Positions 46,401-59,060 of a stretch of 64,000 nt of DNA are shown here, one piece after another. The position numbers and the translations under genes were made by a program. Below the pieces are notes generated by a model, which saw nothing but the letters and a program-made list of their open reading frames with translations, was not told the origin of the DNA and ran no database searches. Each line of letters begins with the position of its first letter. Position 1 is the stretch's first letter. Origin of the DNA: Astur gentilis (Eukaryota; Chordata; Aves; Accipitriformes; Accipitridae); NCBI RefSeq assembly GCF_929443795.1, contig NW_026060911.1, positions 1,240,001-1,304,000 on the forward strand. Direction: 5' to 3'.

Positions 46401-48293
46401 CTCGAAACATCGGGTACGTATACCGGGCCTACTCTGGCGGGTCAGGTAGGAAGGGTGGGCGTAAAGCGGGGCGCCCGTAGGATCAGCAGGTGTACCCCGG
46501 CGCACCAGTAAGTGTTCCGGTACAATCCAGGAGTACCGGTCGGTATAGCAAAACTACCGCGGAGTACCAGTGGGTGTACCGGTACTAGCCCAGATTGTCG
46601 GGTAGGGGGCCAGGCCTACCGCAGAGCATCAGGTAGGGATACCGGGCCTAGCCTGGAGGGTTAGGTAGGAATGTCTGGTCTATACCGCGCGCCCGTAAGT
46701 TCAGCAGGTGTACTGCAGCGAACCAGTAAGGGTGCAGGTACTACCCTGGAGTACCGGTGGGTATACCGATACTACTGCAGAGTACTGGTGGGGGTACCGG
46801 TACTACCCCAGAATATCAGGTATGGGTGCCAGGCCAACAACGGAGCATCAGGTAGGGATACCGGGCCTAACACGGAGGGTCAGCTAGGAATGTCTGGTCT
46901 ACACCGCGCGCCAGTAACGTCATCATGTGTACCCCAGTGAACCAGTAAGGGTTCACGTACTACCCCGGAGTAACGGTGGGTGTACCGATACTACCGCAGA
47001 GTAACGGTGGGGGTACCGCTACTACCCCAGAACATCCGGTATGGGTGCCAAGCCTAATGCGGAGCATCAGGTAGGGATACCGGGTCTAACCTGTGGGGTC
47101 CGGTAGGGAGGCCGGGTCTAGTCCAGCGCGCACGAAGGGACAGCTGGTGTTCTCTGGCGCATCACAAAGGGTTCCGTTCCAACCCCAGAGTACTGGTGGG
47201 GGAACCGGTTCTACATCGAAACATCGGGTAGGGATACCGGTCCTGCTCCGGCGGGTCAGGTAGGAAGGGTGGGCGTAAAGCGTCGCGCCCGTAGGGTCAG
47301 CAGGTGTACCCCGGCGCACCAGTAAGTGTTCCGGTACAATCCAGGAGTACCGGTGGGTATAGCAAAACTACCGCGGAGTACCAGTGGGTGTACCGGTACT
47401 AACCCAGATTGTCGGGTAGGGGGCCAGGCCTACCGCAGAGCATCAGGTAGGGATACCGGGACTAGCCTGGAGGGTCAGGTAGGAATGTCTGGTCTATACC
47501 GCGCGCCCGTAAGTTCAGCAGGTGTACCCCAGTGAACCATTAAGGGCTCAGGTACTACCCTGGAGTACCGGTGGGTGTACCGATACTACTGCAGAGTACC
47601 GGTGGGGGTACCGGTACTACCCCAGAATATCAGGTAGGGGTGCCAGGCCAACAACGGAGCATCAGGTAGGGATACCGGGCCTAACACGGACGGTCAGGTA
47701 GGAATGTCTGGTCTACACCGCGCACCTGTAAAGTCAGCAGGAGTAACCCAGTGAACCAATAAGGGTTCACGTACTACCTCGGAGTACCGGTGGATGTACC
47801 GATACTACCGCAGAGTAACGGTGGGAGTACCGCTACTACCCCAGAAGATCGGTTATGGGTGCCAAGCCTAATGCGGAGCATCAGGTAGGGATACCGGGTC
47901 TAACCTGTTGGGTCCGGTAGGGAGGCCGGGTCTAGTCCAGCGCGCACGAAGGGACAGCTGGTGTTCTCTGGCGCATCACAAAGGGTTCCGTTCCAACCCC
48001 AGAGTACTGGTGGGTGAACCGGTTCTACCTCGAAACATCGGGTACGTATACCGGGCCTACTCCGGCGGGTCAGGTAGGAAGGGTGGGCGTAAAGCGGGAC
48101 GCCCGTAGGGTCAGCAGGTGTACCCCGGCGCACCAGTAAGTGTTCCGGTACAATCCAGGAGTACCGGTGGGTATAGCAAAACTACCGCGGAGTACCAGTG
48201 GGTGTACCGGTACTAACCCAGATTGTTGGGTAGGGGGCCAGGCCTACCGCAGAGCATCAGGTAGGGATACCGGGCCTAGCCTGGAGGGTCAGG
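43410..48293. repeat. Six-HOR block of 4884 bp, copy B
   Basis: Tandem repeat of 38,526-43,409 at an offset of exactly 4884 bp. Differences I noticed: GAGTACCGGTGGG at about 46157 versus GAGTAACGG at 41273, GCATCACAAAG at 46346 versus GCATCATAAAG at 41462, GCCAAACC at 44606 versus GCCAAGCC, and CCTGTTGGG at 47906 versus CCTGTGGGG. The exchange point is placed within about 43,410-43,500, where both templates are identical. Confidence 0.88.
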
Positions 48294-51200
48294 TAGGAAT
48301 GTCTGGTCTATACCGCGCGCCCGTAAGTTCAGCAGGTGTACTGCAGCGAACCAGTAAGGGTTCAGGTACTACCCTGGAGTACCGGTGGGTGTACCGATAC
48401 TACTGCAGAGTACCGGTGGGGGTACCGGTACTACCCCAGAATATCAGGTAGGGGTGCCAGGCCAACAACGGAGCATCAGGTAGGGATACCGGGCCTAACA
48501 CGGAGGGTCAGGTAGGAATGTCTGGTCTACACCGCGCACCCGTAAAGTCAGCAGGAGTAACCCAGTGAACCAGTAAGGGTTCACGTACTACTTCGGAGTA
48601 CCGGTGGGTGTACCGATACTACCGCAGAGTAACGGTGGGAGTACCGCTACTACCCCAGAAGATCGGGTATGGGTGCCAAGCCTAATGCGGAGCATCAGGT
48701 AGGGATACCGGGTCTAACCTGTGGGGTCCGGTAGGGAGGCCGGGTCTAGTCCAGCGCGCACGAAGGGACAGCTGGTGTTCTCTGGCGCATCACAATGGGT
48801 TCCGTTCCAACCCCAGAGTACTGGTGGGGGAACCGGTTCTACATCGAAACATCGGGTAGGGATACCGGTCCTGCTCCGGCGGGTCAGGTAGGAAGGGTGG
48901 GCGTAAAGCGTCGCGCCCGTAGGGTCAGCAGGTGTACCCCGGCGCACCAGTAAGTGTTCCGGTACAATCCAGGAGTACCGGTGGGTATAGCAAAACTACC
49001 GCGGAGTACCAGTGGGTGTACCGGTACTAACCCAGATTGTCGGGTAGGGGGCCAGGCCTACCGCAGAGCATCAGGTAGGGATACCGGGACTAGCCTGGAG
49101 GGTCAGGTAGGAATGTCTGGTCTATACCGCGCGCCCGTAAGTTCAGCAGGTGTACCCCAGTGAACCATTAAGGGCTCAGGTACTACCCTGGAGTACCGGT
49201 GGGTGTACCGATACTACTGCAGAGTACCGGTGGGGGTACCGGTACTACCCCAGAATATCAGGTAGGGGTGCCAGGCCAACAACGGAGCATCAGGTAGGGA
49301 TACCGGGCCTAACACGGACGGTCAGGTAGGAATGTCTGGTCTACACCGCGCACCCGTAAAGTCAGCAGGAGTAACCCAGTGAACCAATAAGGGTTCACGT
49401 ACTACCTCGGAGTACCGGTGGGTGTACCGATACTACCGCAGAGTAACGGTGGGAGTACCGCTACTACCCCAGAAGATCGGTTATGGGTGCCAAGCCTAAT
49501 GCGGAGCATCAGGTAGGGATACCGGGTCTAACCTGTGGGGTCCGGTAGGGAGGCCGGGTCTAGTCCAGCGCGCACGAAGGGACAGCTGGTGTTCTCTGGC
49601 GCATCACAAAGGGTTCCGTTCCAACCCCAGAGTACTGGTGGGTGAACCGGTTCTACCTCGAAACATCGGGTACGTATACCGGGCCTACTCCGGCGGGTCA
49701 GGTAGGAAGGGTGGGCGTAAAGCGGGACACCCGTAGGGTCAGCAGGTGTACCCCGGCGCACCAGTAAGTGTTCCGGTACAATCCAGGAGTACCGGTGGGT
49801 ATAGCAAAACTACCGCGGAGTACCAGTGGGTGTACCGGTACTAACCCAGATTGTTGGGTAGGGGGCCAGGCCTACCGCAGAGCATCAGGTAGGGATACCG
49901 GGCCTAGCCTGGAGGGTCAGGTAGGAATGTCTGGTCTATACCGCGCGCCCGTAAGTTCAGCAGGTGTACTGCAGCGAACCAGTAAGGGTTCAGGTACTAC
50001 CCTGGAGTACCGGTGGGTGTACCGATACTACTGCAGAGTACCGGTGGGGGTACCGGTACTACCCCAGAATATCAGGTAGGGGTGCCAGGCCAACAACGGA
50101 GCATCAGGTAGGGATACCGGGCCTAACACGGAGGGTCAGGTAGGAATGTCTGGTCTACACCGCGCACCCGTAAAGTCAGCAGGAGTAACCCAGTGAACCA
50201 GTAAGGGTTCACGTACTACTTCGGAGTACCGGTGGGTGTACCGATACTACCGCAGAGTAACGGTGGGAGTACCGCTACTACCCCAGAAGATCGGGTATGG
50301 GTGCCAAGCCTAATGCGGAGCATCAGGTAGGGATACCGGGTCTAACCTGTGGGGTCCGGTAGGGAGGCCGGGTCTAGTCCAGCGCGCTCCAAGGGACAGC
50401 TGGTGTTCTCTGGCGCATCACAATGGGTTCCGTTCCAACCCCAGAGTACTGGTGAGGGAACCGGTTCTACCTCGAAACATCGGGTACGTATACTGGGCCT
50501 ACTCCGTCGAGTCAGGTAGGAAGGGTTGGCGTAAAGCGGGGCGCCCGTAGGATCAGCAGGTGTACCTCGGCGCACCAGTAAGTGTTCCGGTAAAATCCAG
50601 GAGTATTGGTGGTAATAGCAAAACTACCGCGGAGTACCAGTGGGTGTACCGGTACTACCCCAGATTGTTGGGTAGGGGGCCAGGCCTACCGCAGAGCAAT
50701 AGGTAGGGATACCGGGCCTAGCCTGGAGGGTCAGGTAGGAATGTCTGGTCTATACCGCGCGCCCGTAAGTTCAGCAGGTGTACTGCAGCGAACCAGTAAG
50801 GGTTCAGGTACTACCCTGGAGTACCGGTGGGTGTACCGATACTACTGCAGAGTACCGGTGGGTGTACCGGTACTACCCCAGCATATCAGGTATGGGTGCC
50901 AGGCCAAACAACGGAGCATCAGGTAGGGATACCGGGCCTAACACGGAGGGTCAGGTAGGAATGTCTGGTCTACACCGCGCGCCCGTAAAGTCAGCAGGAG
51001 TAACCCAGTGAACCAGTAAGGGTTCACGTACTACTTCGGAGTACCGGTGGGTGTACCGATACTACCGCAGAGTAACGGTGGGAGTACCGCTACTACCCCA
51101 GAAGATCGGTTATGGGTGCCAAGCCTAATGCGGAGCATCAGGTAGGGATACCGGGTCTAACCTGTGGGGTCCGGTAGGGAGGCCGGGTCTAGTCCAGCGC

Positions 51201-53001
51201 GCACGAAGGGACAGCTGGTGTTCTCTGGCGCATCACAAAGGGTTCCGTTCCAACCCCAGAGTACTGGTGGGGGAACCGGTTCTACATCGAAACATCGGGT
51301 AGGGATACCGGTCCTGCTCCGGCGGGTCAGGTAGGAAGGGTGGGCGTAAAGCGTCGCGCCCGTAGGGTCAGCAGGTGTACCCCGGCGCACCAGTAAGTGT
51401 TCCGGTACAATCCAGGAGTACCGGTGGGTATAGCAAAACTACCACGGAGTACCAGTGGGTGTACCGGTACTAACCCAGATTGTCGGGTAGGGGGCCAGGC
51501 CTACCGCAGAGCATCAGGTAGGGATACCGGGCCTAGCCTGGAGGGTCAGGTAGGAATGTCTGGTCTATACCGCGCGCCCGTAAGTTCAGCAGGTGTACCC
51601 CAGTGAACCATTAAGGGCTCAGGTACTACCCTGGAGTACCGGTGGGTGTACCGATACTACTGCAGAGTACCGGTGGGGGTACCGGTACTACCCCAGAATA
51701 TCAGGTAGGGGTGCCAGGCCAACAACGGAGCATCAGGTAGGGATACCGGGCCTAACACGGAGGGTCAGCTAGGAATGTCTGGTCTACACCGCGCACCCGT
51801 AAAGTCAGCAGGAGTAACCCAGTGAACCAGTAAGGGTTCACGTACTACTTCGGAGTACCGGTGGGTGTACCGATACTACCGCAGAGTAACGGTGGGAGTA
51901 CCGCTACTACCCCAGAAGATCGGTTATGGGTGCCAAGCCTAATGCGGAGCATCAGGTAGGGATACCGGGTCTAACCTGTGGGGTCCGGTAGGGAGGCCGG
52001 GTCTAGTCCAGCGCGCTCCAAGGGACAGCTGGTGTTCTCTGGCGCATCACAATGGGTTCCGTTCCAACCCCAGAGTACTGGTGAGGGAACCGGTTCTACC
52101 TCGAAACATCGGGTACGTATACTGGGCCTACTCCGTCGAGTCAGGTAGGAAGGGTTGGCGTAAAGCGGGGCGCCCGTAGGATCAGCAGGTGTACCTCGGC
52201 GCACCAGTAAGTGTTCCGGTAAAATCCAGGAGTATTGGTGGTAATAGCAAAACTACCGCGGAGTACCAGTGGGTGTACCGGTACTACCCCAGATTGTTGG
52301 GTAGGGGGCCAGGCCTACCGCAGAGCAATAGGTAGGGATACCGGGCCTAGCCTGGAGGGTCAGGTAGGAATGTCTGGTCTATACCGCGCGCCCGTAAGTT
52401 CAGCAGGTGTACTGCAGCGAACCAGTAAGGGTTCAGGTACTACCGTGGAGTACCGGTGGGTGTACCGATACTACTGCAGAGTACCGGTGGGTGTACCGGT
52501 ACTACCCCAGCATATCAGGTATGGGTGCCAGGCCAAACAACGGAGCATCAGGTAGGGATACCGGGCCTAACACGGAGGGTCAGGTAGGAATGTCTGGTCT
52601 ACACCGCGCGCCCGTAAAGTCAGCAGGAGTAACCCAGTGAACCAGTAAGGGTTCACGTACTACCTCGGAGTACCGGTGGGTGTACCGATACTACCGCAGA
52701 GTAACGGTGGGAGTACCGCTACTACCCCAGAAGATCAGTTATGGGTGCCAAGCCTAATGCGGAGCATCAGGTAGGGATTCCTGGTCTAACCTGTGGGGTC
52801 CGGTAGGGAGGCAGGGTCTAGTCCAGCGCGCACGAAGGGACAGCTGGTGTTCTCTGGCGCATCACAAAGGGTTCCGTTCCAACCCCAGAGTACTGGTGGG
52901 TGAACCGGTTCTACCTCGAAACATCGGGTACGTGTACCGGGCCTACTCCGGCGGGTCAGGTAGGAAGGGTGGGCGTAAAGCGGGACGCCCGTAGGGTCAG
53001 C
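48294..53001. repeat. Family II patchwork with 1628/1629-bp duplications
   Basis: About 47.2-48.75 kb resembles 48.8-50.38 kb at an offset of 1628 bp (two HORs). About 50.3-51.03 kb resembles 51.9-52.66 kb at an offset of 1629 bp. The second pair shares GCGCGCTCCAAGGG, GAGTATTGGTGGTAATAGC and GCCAAACAACGG. The last is a 1-bp insertion that makes those HORs 815 bp. A third related copy lies at about 56.88-57.45 kb. Confidence 0.82.
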
Positions 53002-56000
53002 AGGTGTACCCCGGCGTACCAGTAAGTGTTCCGGTACAATCCAGGAGTACCGGTGGGTATAGCAAAACTACCGCGGAGTACCAGTGGGTGTACCGGTACT
53101 ACCCCAGATTGTCGGGTAGGGGGCCAGGCCTACCGCAGAGCAATAGGTAGGGATACCGGGCCTAGCCTGGAGGGTCAGGTAGGAATGTCTGGTCTATACC
53201 GCGCGCCCGTAAGTTCAGCAGGTGTACTGCAGCGAACCAGTAAGGGTTCAGTTACTACCCTGGAGTACCGGTGGGTGTACCAATACTACCGCAGAGTACC
53301 AGTGGGGGTACCGGTACTACCCCAGAATATCAGGTATGGGTGCCAGGCCAACAACGGAGCATCAGGTAGGGATACCGGGCCTAACACGGAGGGTCAGGTA
53401 GGAATGTCTGGTCTACACCGCGCACCCGTAAAGTCAGCAGGAGTAACCCAGTGAACCAGTAAGGGTTCACGTACTACCTCGGAGTACCGGTGGGTGTACC
53501 GATACTACCGCAGAGTAACGGTGGGGGTACCGCTACTACCCCAGAACATCCGGTATGGGTGCCAAGCCTAATGCGGAGCATCAGGTAGGGATACCGGGTC
53601 TAATCTGTGGGGTCCGGTAGGGAGGCCGGGTCTAGTCCAGCGCGCACGAAGGGACAGCTGGTGTTCTCTGGCGCATCACAAAGGGTTCCGTTCCAACCCC
53701 AGAGTACTGGTGGGGGAACGGGTTCTACCTCGAAACATCGGGTACGTATACCGCGCCTACTCCGGAGGGTCAGGTAGGAAGGGTGGGCGTAAAGCGGCGC
53801 GCCCGTAGGATCAGCAGGTGTACCCCGGCGCACCAGTAAGTGTTCCGGTAAAATCCAGGAGTACCGGTGGGTATAGCAAAACTACCGCGGAGTACCAGTG
53901 GGTGTACCGGTACTAACCCAGATTGTCGGGTAGGGGGCCAGGCCTACCGCAGAGCAATAGGTAGGGATACCGGGCCTAGCCTGGAGGGTCAGGTAGGAAT
54001 GTCTGGTCTATACCGCGCGACCGTAAGTTCAGCAGGTGTACTGCAGCGAACCAGTAAGGGTTCAGGTACTACCCTGGAGTACCGGTGGGTGTACCGATAA
54101 TACTGCAGAGTACCGGTGGGGGTACCGGTACTACCCCAGCATATCAGGTATGGGTGCCAGGCCAACAACGGAGCATCAGGTAGGGATACAAGGCCTAACA
54201 CGGAGGGTCAGGTAGGAATGTCTGGTCTACACCGCGCACCCGTACAGTCAGCAGGAGTAACCCAGTGAACCAGTAAGGGTTCACGTACTACCTCGGAGTA
54301 CCGGTGGGTGTACCGATACTACCGCAGAGTAACGGTGGGAGTACCGCTACTACCCCAGAAGATCGGTTATGGGTGCCAAGCCTAATGCGGAGCATCAGGT
54401 AGGGATACCGGGTCTAACCTCTGGGGTCCGGTAGGGAGGCCGGGTCTAGTCCAGCGCGCACGAAGGGACAGCTGGTGTTCTCTGGCGCATCACAAAGGGT
54501 TCCGTTCCAACCCCAGAGTACTGGTGGGTGAACCGGTTCTACCTCGAAACATCGGGTAAGGATACCGGGCCTACTCCGGCGGGTCAGGTAGGAAGGGTGG
54601 GCGTAAAGCGGGGCGCCCGTAGGATCAGCAGGTGTACCCCGGCGCACCAGTAAGTGTTCCGGTACAATCCAGGAGTACCGGTCGGTATAGCAAAACTACC
54701 GCGGAGTACCAGTGGGTGTACCGGTACTAGCCCAGATTGTCGGGTAGGGGGCCAGGCCTACCGCAGAGCAATAGGTAGGGATACCGGGCCTAGCCTGGAG
54801 GGTTAGGTAGGAATGTCTGGTCTATACCGCGCACCCGTAAGTTCAGCAGGTGTACTGCAGCGTACCAGTAAGGGTTCAGGTACTACCCTGGAGTACCGGT
54901 GGGTGTTCCGATACTACTGCAGAGTACCGGTGGGGGTACCGGTACTACCCCAGAATATCAGGTATGGGTGCCAGGCCAAAAACGGAGCATCAGGTAGGGA
55001 TACCGGGCCTAACACGGAGGGTCAGCTAGGAATGTCTGGTCTACACCGCGCGCCAGTAACGTCATCATGTGTACCCCAGTGAACCAGTAAGGGTTCACGT
55101 ACTACCCCGGAGTAACGGTGGGTGTACCGATACTACCGCAGAGTAACGGTGGGGGTACCGCTACTACCCCAGAACATCCGGTATGGGTGCCAAGCCTAAT
55201 GCGGAGCATCAGGTAGGGATACCGGGTCTAACCTCTGGGGTCCGGTAGGGAGGCCGGGTCTAGTCCAGCGCGCACGAAGGGACAGCTGGTGTTCTCTGGC
55301 GCATCACAAAGGGTTCCGTTCCAACCCCAGAGTACTGGTGGGGGAACCGGTTCTACCTCGAAACATCGGGTACGTATACCGGGCCTACTCTGGCGGGTCA
55401 GGTAGGAAGGGTGGGCGTAAAGCGGGGCGCCCGTAGGATCAGCAGGTGTACCCCGGCGCACCAGTAAGTGTTCCGGTACAATCCAGGAGTACCGGTTGGT
55501 ATAGCAAAACTACCGCGGAGTACCAGTGGGTGTACCGGTACTACCCCAGATTGTCGGGTAGGGGGCCAGGCCTACCGCAGAGCATCAGGTAGGGATACCG
55601 GGCCTAGCCTGGAGGGTTAGGTAGGAATGTCTGGTCTATACCGCGCGCCCGTAAGTTCAGCAGGTGTACTGCAGCGAACCAGTAAGGGTTCAGGTACTAC
55701 CCTGGAGTACCGGTGGGTATACCGATACTACTGCAGAGTACTGGTGGGGGTACCGGTACTACCCCAGAATATCAGGTATGGGTGCCAGGCCAACAACGGA
55801 GCATCAGGTAGGGATACCGGGCCTAACACGGAGGGTCAGCTAGGAATGTCTGGTCTACACCGCGCGCCAGTAACGTCATCATGTGTACCCCAGTGAACCA
55901 GTAAGGGTTCACGTACTACCCCGGAGTAACGGTGGGTGTACCGATACTACCGCAGAGTAACGGTGGGGGTACCGCTACTACCCCAGAACATCCGGTATGG

Positions 56001-59000
56001 GTGCCAAGCCTAATGCGGAGCATCAGGTAGGGATACCGGGTCTAACCTCTGGGGTCCGGTAGGGAGGCCGGGTCTAGTCCAGCGCGCACGAAGGGACAGC
56101 TGGTGTTCTCTGGCGCATCACAAAGGGTTCCGTTCCAACCCCAGAGTACTGGTGGGGGAACCGGTTCTACATCGAAACATCGGGTAGGAATACCGGTCCT
56201 GCTCCGGCGGGTCAGGTAGGAAGGGTGGGCGTAAAGCGTCGCGCCCGTAGGATCAGCAGGTGTACCCCGGCGCACCAGTAAGTGTTCCGGTACAATCCAG
56301 GAGTACCGGTGGGTATAGCAAAACTACCGCGGAGTACCAGTGGGTGTACCGGTACTAACCCAGATTGTTGGGTAGGGGGCCAGGCCTACCGCAGAGCATC
56401 AGGTAGGGATACCGGGCCTAGCCTGGAGGGTCAGGTAGGAATGTCTGGTCTATACCGCGCGCCCGTAAGTTCAGCAGGTGTACTGCAGCGAACCAGTAAG
56501 GGTTCAGGTACTACCCTGGAGTACCGGTGGGTGTACCGATACTACTGCAGAGTACCGGTGGGGGTACCGGTACTACCCCAGAATATCAGGTAGGGGTGCC
56601 AGGCCAACAACGGAGCATCAGGTAGGGATACCGGGCCTAACACGGAGGGTCAGGTAGGAATGTCTGGTCTACACCGCGCACCCGTAAAGTCAGCAGGAGT
56701 AACCCAGTGAACCAGTAAGGGTTCACGTACTACCTCGGAGTACCGGTGGGTGTACCGATACTACCGCAGAGTAACGGTGGGAGTACCGCTACTACCCCAG
56801 AAGATCGGGTATGGGTGCCAAGCCTAATGCGGAGCATCAGGTAGGGATACCGGGTCTAACCTGTGGGGTCCGGTAGGGAGGCCGGGTCTAGTCCAGCGCG
56901 CTCCAAGGGACAGCTGGTGTTCTCTGGCGCATCACAATGGGTTCCGTTCCAACCCCAGAGTACTGGTGGGGGAACCGGTTCTACCTCGAAACATCGGGTA
57001 CGTATACTGGGCCTACTCCGTCGAGTCAGGTAGGAAGGGTTGGCGTAAAGCGGGGCGCCCGTAGGATCAGCAGGTGTACCTCGGCGCACCAGTAAGTGTT
57101 CCCGTAAAATCCAGGAGTATTGGTGGTAATAGCAAAACTACCGCGGAGTACCAGTGGGTGTACCGGTAGTACCCCAGATTGTTGGGTAGGGGGCCAGGCC
57201 TACCGCAGAGCAATAGGTAGGGATACCGGGCCTAGCCTGGAGGGTCAGGTAGGAATGTCTGGTCTATACCGCGCGCCCGTAAGTTCAGCAGGTGTACTGC
57301 AGCGAACCAGTAAGGGTTCAGGTACTACCCTGGAGTACCGGTGGGTGTACCGATACTACTGCAGAGTACCGGTGGGGGTACCGGTACTACCCCAGCATAT
57401 CAGGTATGGGTGCCAGGCCAAACAACGGAGCATCAGGTAGGGATACCGGGCCTAACACGGAGGGTCAGGTAGGAATGTCTGGTCTACACCGCGCACCCGT
57501 AAAGTCAGCAGGAGTAACCCAGTGAACCAGTAAGGGTTCACGTACTACCTCGGAGTACCGGTGGGTGTACCGATACTACCGCAGAGTAACGGTGGGGGTA
57601 CCGCTACTACCCCAGAACATCCGGTATGGGTGCCAAGCCTAATGCGGAGCATCAGGTAGGGATACCGGGTCTAACCTCTGGGGTCCGGTAGGGAGGCCGG
57701 GTCTAGTCCAGCGCGCACGAAGGGACAGCTGGTGTTCTCTGGCGCATCACAAAGGGTTCCGTTCCAACCCCAGAGTACTGGTGGGGGAACGGGTTCTACC
57801 TCGAAACATCGGGTACGTATACCGCGCCTACTCCGGAGGGTCAGGTAGGAAGGGTGGGCGTAAAGCGGCGCGCCCGTAGGATCAGCAGGTGTACCCCGGC
57901 GCACCAGTAAGTGTTCCGGTAAAATCCAGGAGTACCGGTGGGTATAGCAAAACTACCGCGGAGTACCAGTGGGTGTACCGGTACTAACCCAGATTGTCGG
58001 GTAGGGGGCCAGGACTACCGCAGAGCAATAGGTAGGGATACCGGGCCTAGCCTGGAGGGTCAGGTAGGAATGTCTGGTCTATACCGCGCGACCGTAAGTT
58101 CAGCAGGTGTACTGCAGCGAACCAGTAAGGGTTCAGGTACTACCCTGGAGTACCGGTGGGTGTACCGATAATACTGCAGAGTACCGGTGGGGGTACCGGT
58201 ACTACCCCAGCATATCAGGTATGGGTGCCAGGCCAACAACGGAGCATCAGGTAGGGATACAAGGCCTAACACGGAGGGTCAGGTAGGAATGTCTGGTCTA
58301 CACCGCGCACCCGTAAAGTCAGCAGGAGTAACCCAGGGAACCAGTAAGGGTTCACGTACTACCTCGGAGTACCGGTGGGTGTACCGATACTACCGCAGAG
58401 TAACGGTGGGAGTACCGCTACTACCCCAGAAGATCGGTTATGGGTGCCAAGCCTAATGCGGAGCATCAGGTAGGGATACCGGGTCTAACCTCTGGGGTCC
58501 GGTAGGGAGGCCGGGTCTAGTCCAGCGCGCACGAAGGGACAGCTGGTGTTCTCTGGCGCATCACAAAGGGTTCCGTTCCAACCCCAGAGTACTGGTGGGT
58601 GAACCGGTTCTACCTCGAAACATCGGGTAGGGATACCGGGCCTACTCCGGCGGGTCAGGTAGGAAGGGTGGGCGTAAAGCGGGGCGCCCGTAGGATCAGC
58701 AGGTGTACCCCGGCGTACCAGTAAGTGTTCCGGTACAATCCAGGAGTACCGGTCGGTATAGCAAAACTACCGCGGAGTACCAGTGGGTGTACCGGTACTA
58801 GCCCAGATTGTCGGGTAGGGGGCCAGGCCTACCGCAGAGCAATAGGTAGGGATACCGGGCCTAGCCTGGAGGGTTAGGTAGGAATGTCTGGTCTATACCG
58901 CGCACCCGTAAGTTCAGCAGGTGTACTGCAGCGTACCAGTAAGGGTTCAGGTACTACCCTGGAGTACCGGTGGGTGTTCTGATACTACTGCAGAGTACCG

Positions 59001-59060
59001 GTGGGGGTACCGGTACTACCCCAGAATATCAGGTATGGGTGCCAGGCCAACAACGGAGCA
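53002..59060. repeat. Family II patchwork with a 4071-bp offset duplication
   Basis: About 53.6-55.0 kb is repeated at about 57.7-59.05 kb (offset 4071 bp, five HORs plus 1 bp). Shared variants are GCGCGACCGTAAG, GATAATACTGCAG, GATACAAGGCC and CAGCGTACCAG. Between them, 55.0-56.3 kb is nearly identical to the 38-48 kb core, and 56.88-57.45 kb is a copy of the type at 50.3 kb. Confidence 0.8.
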
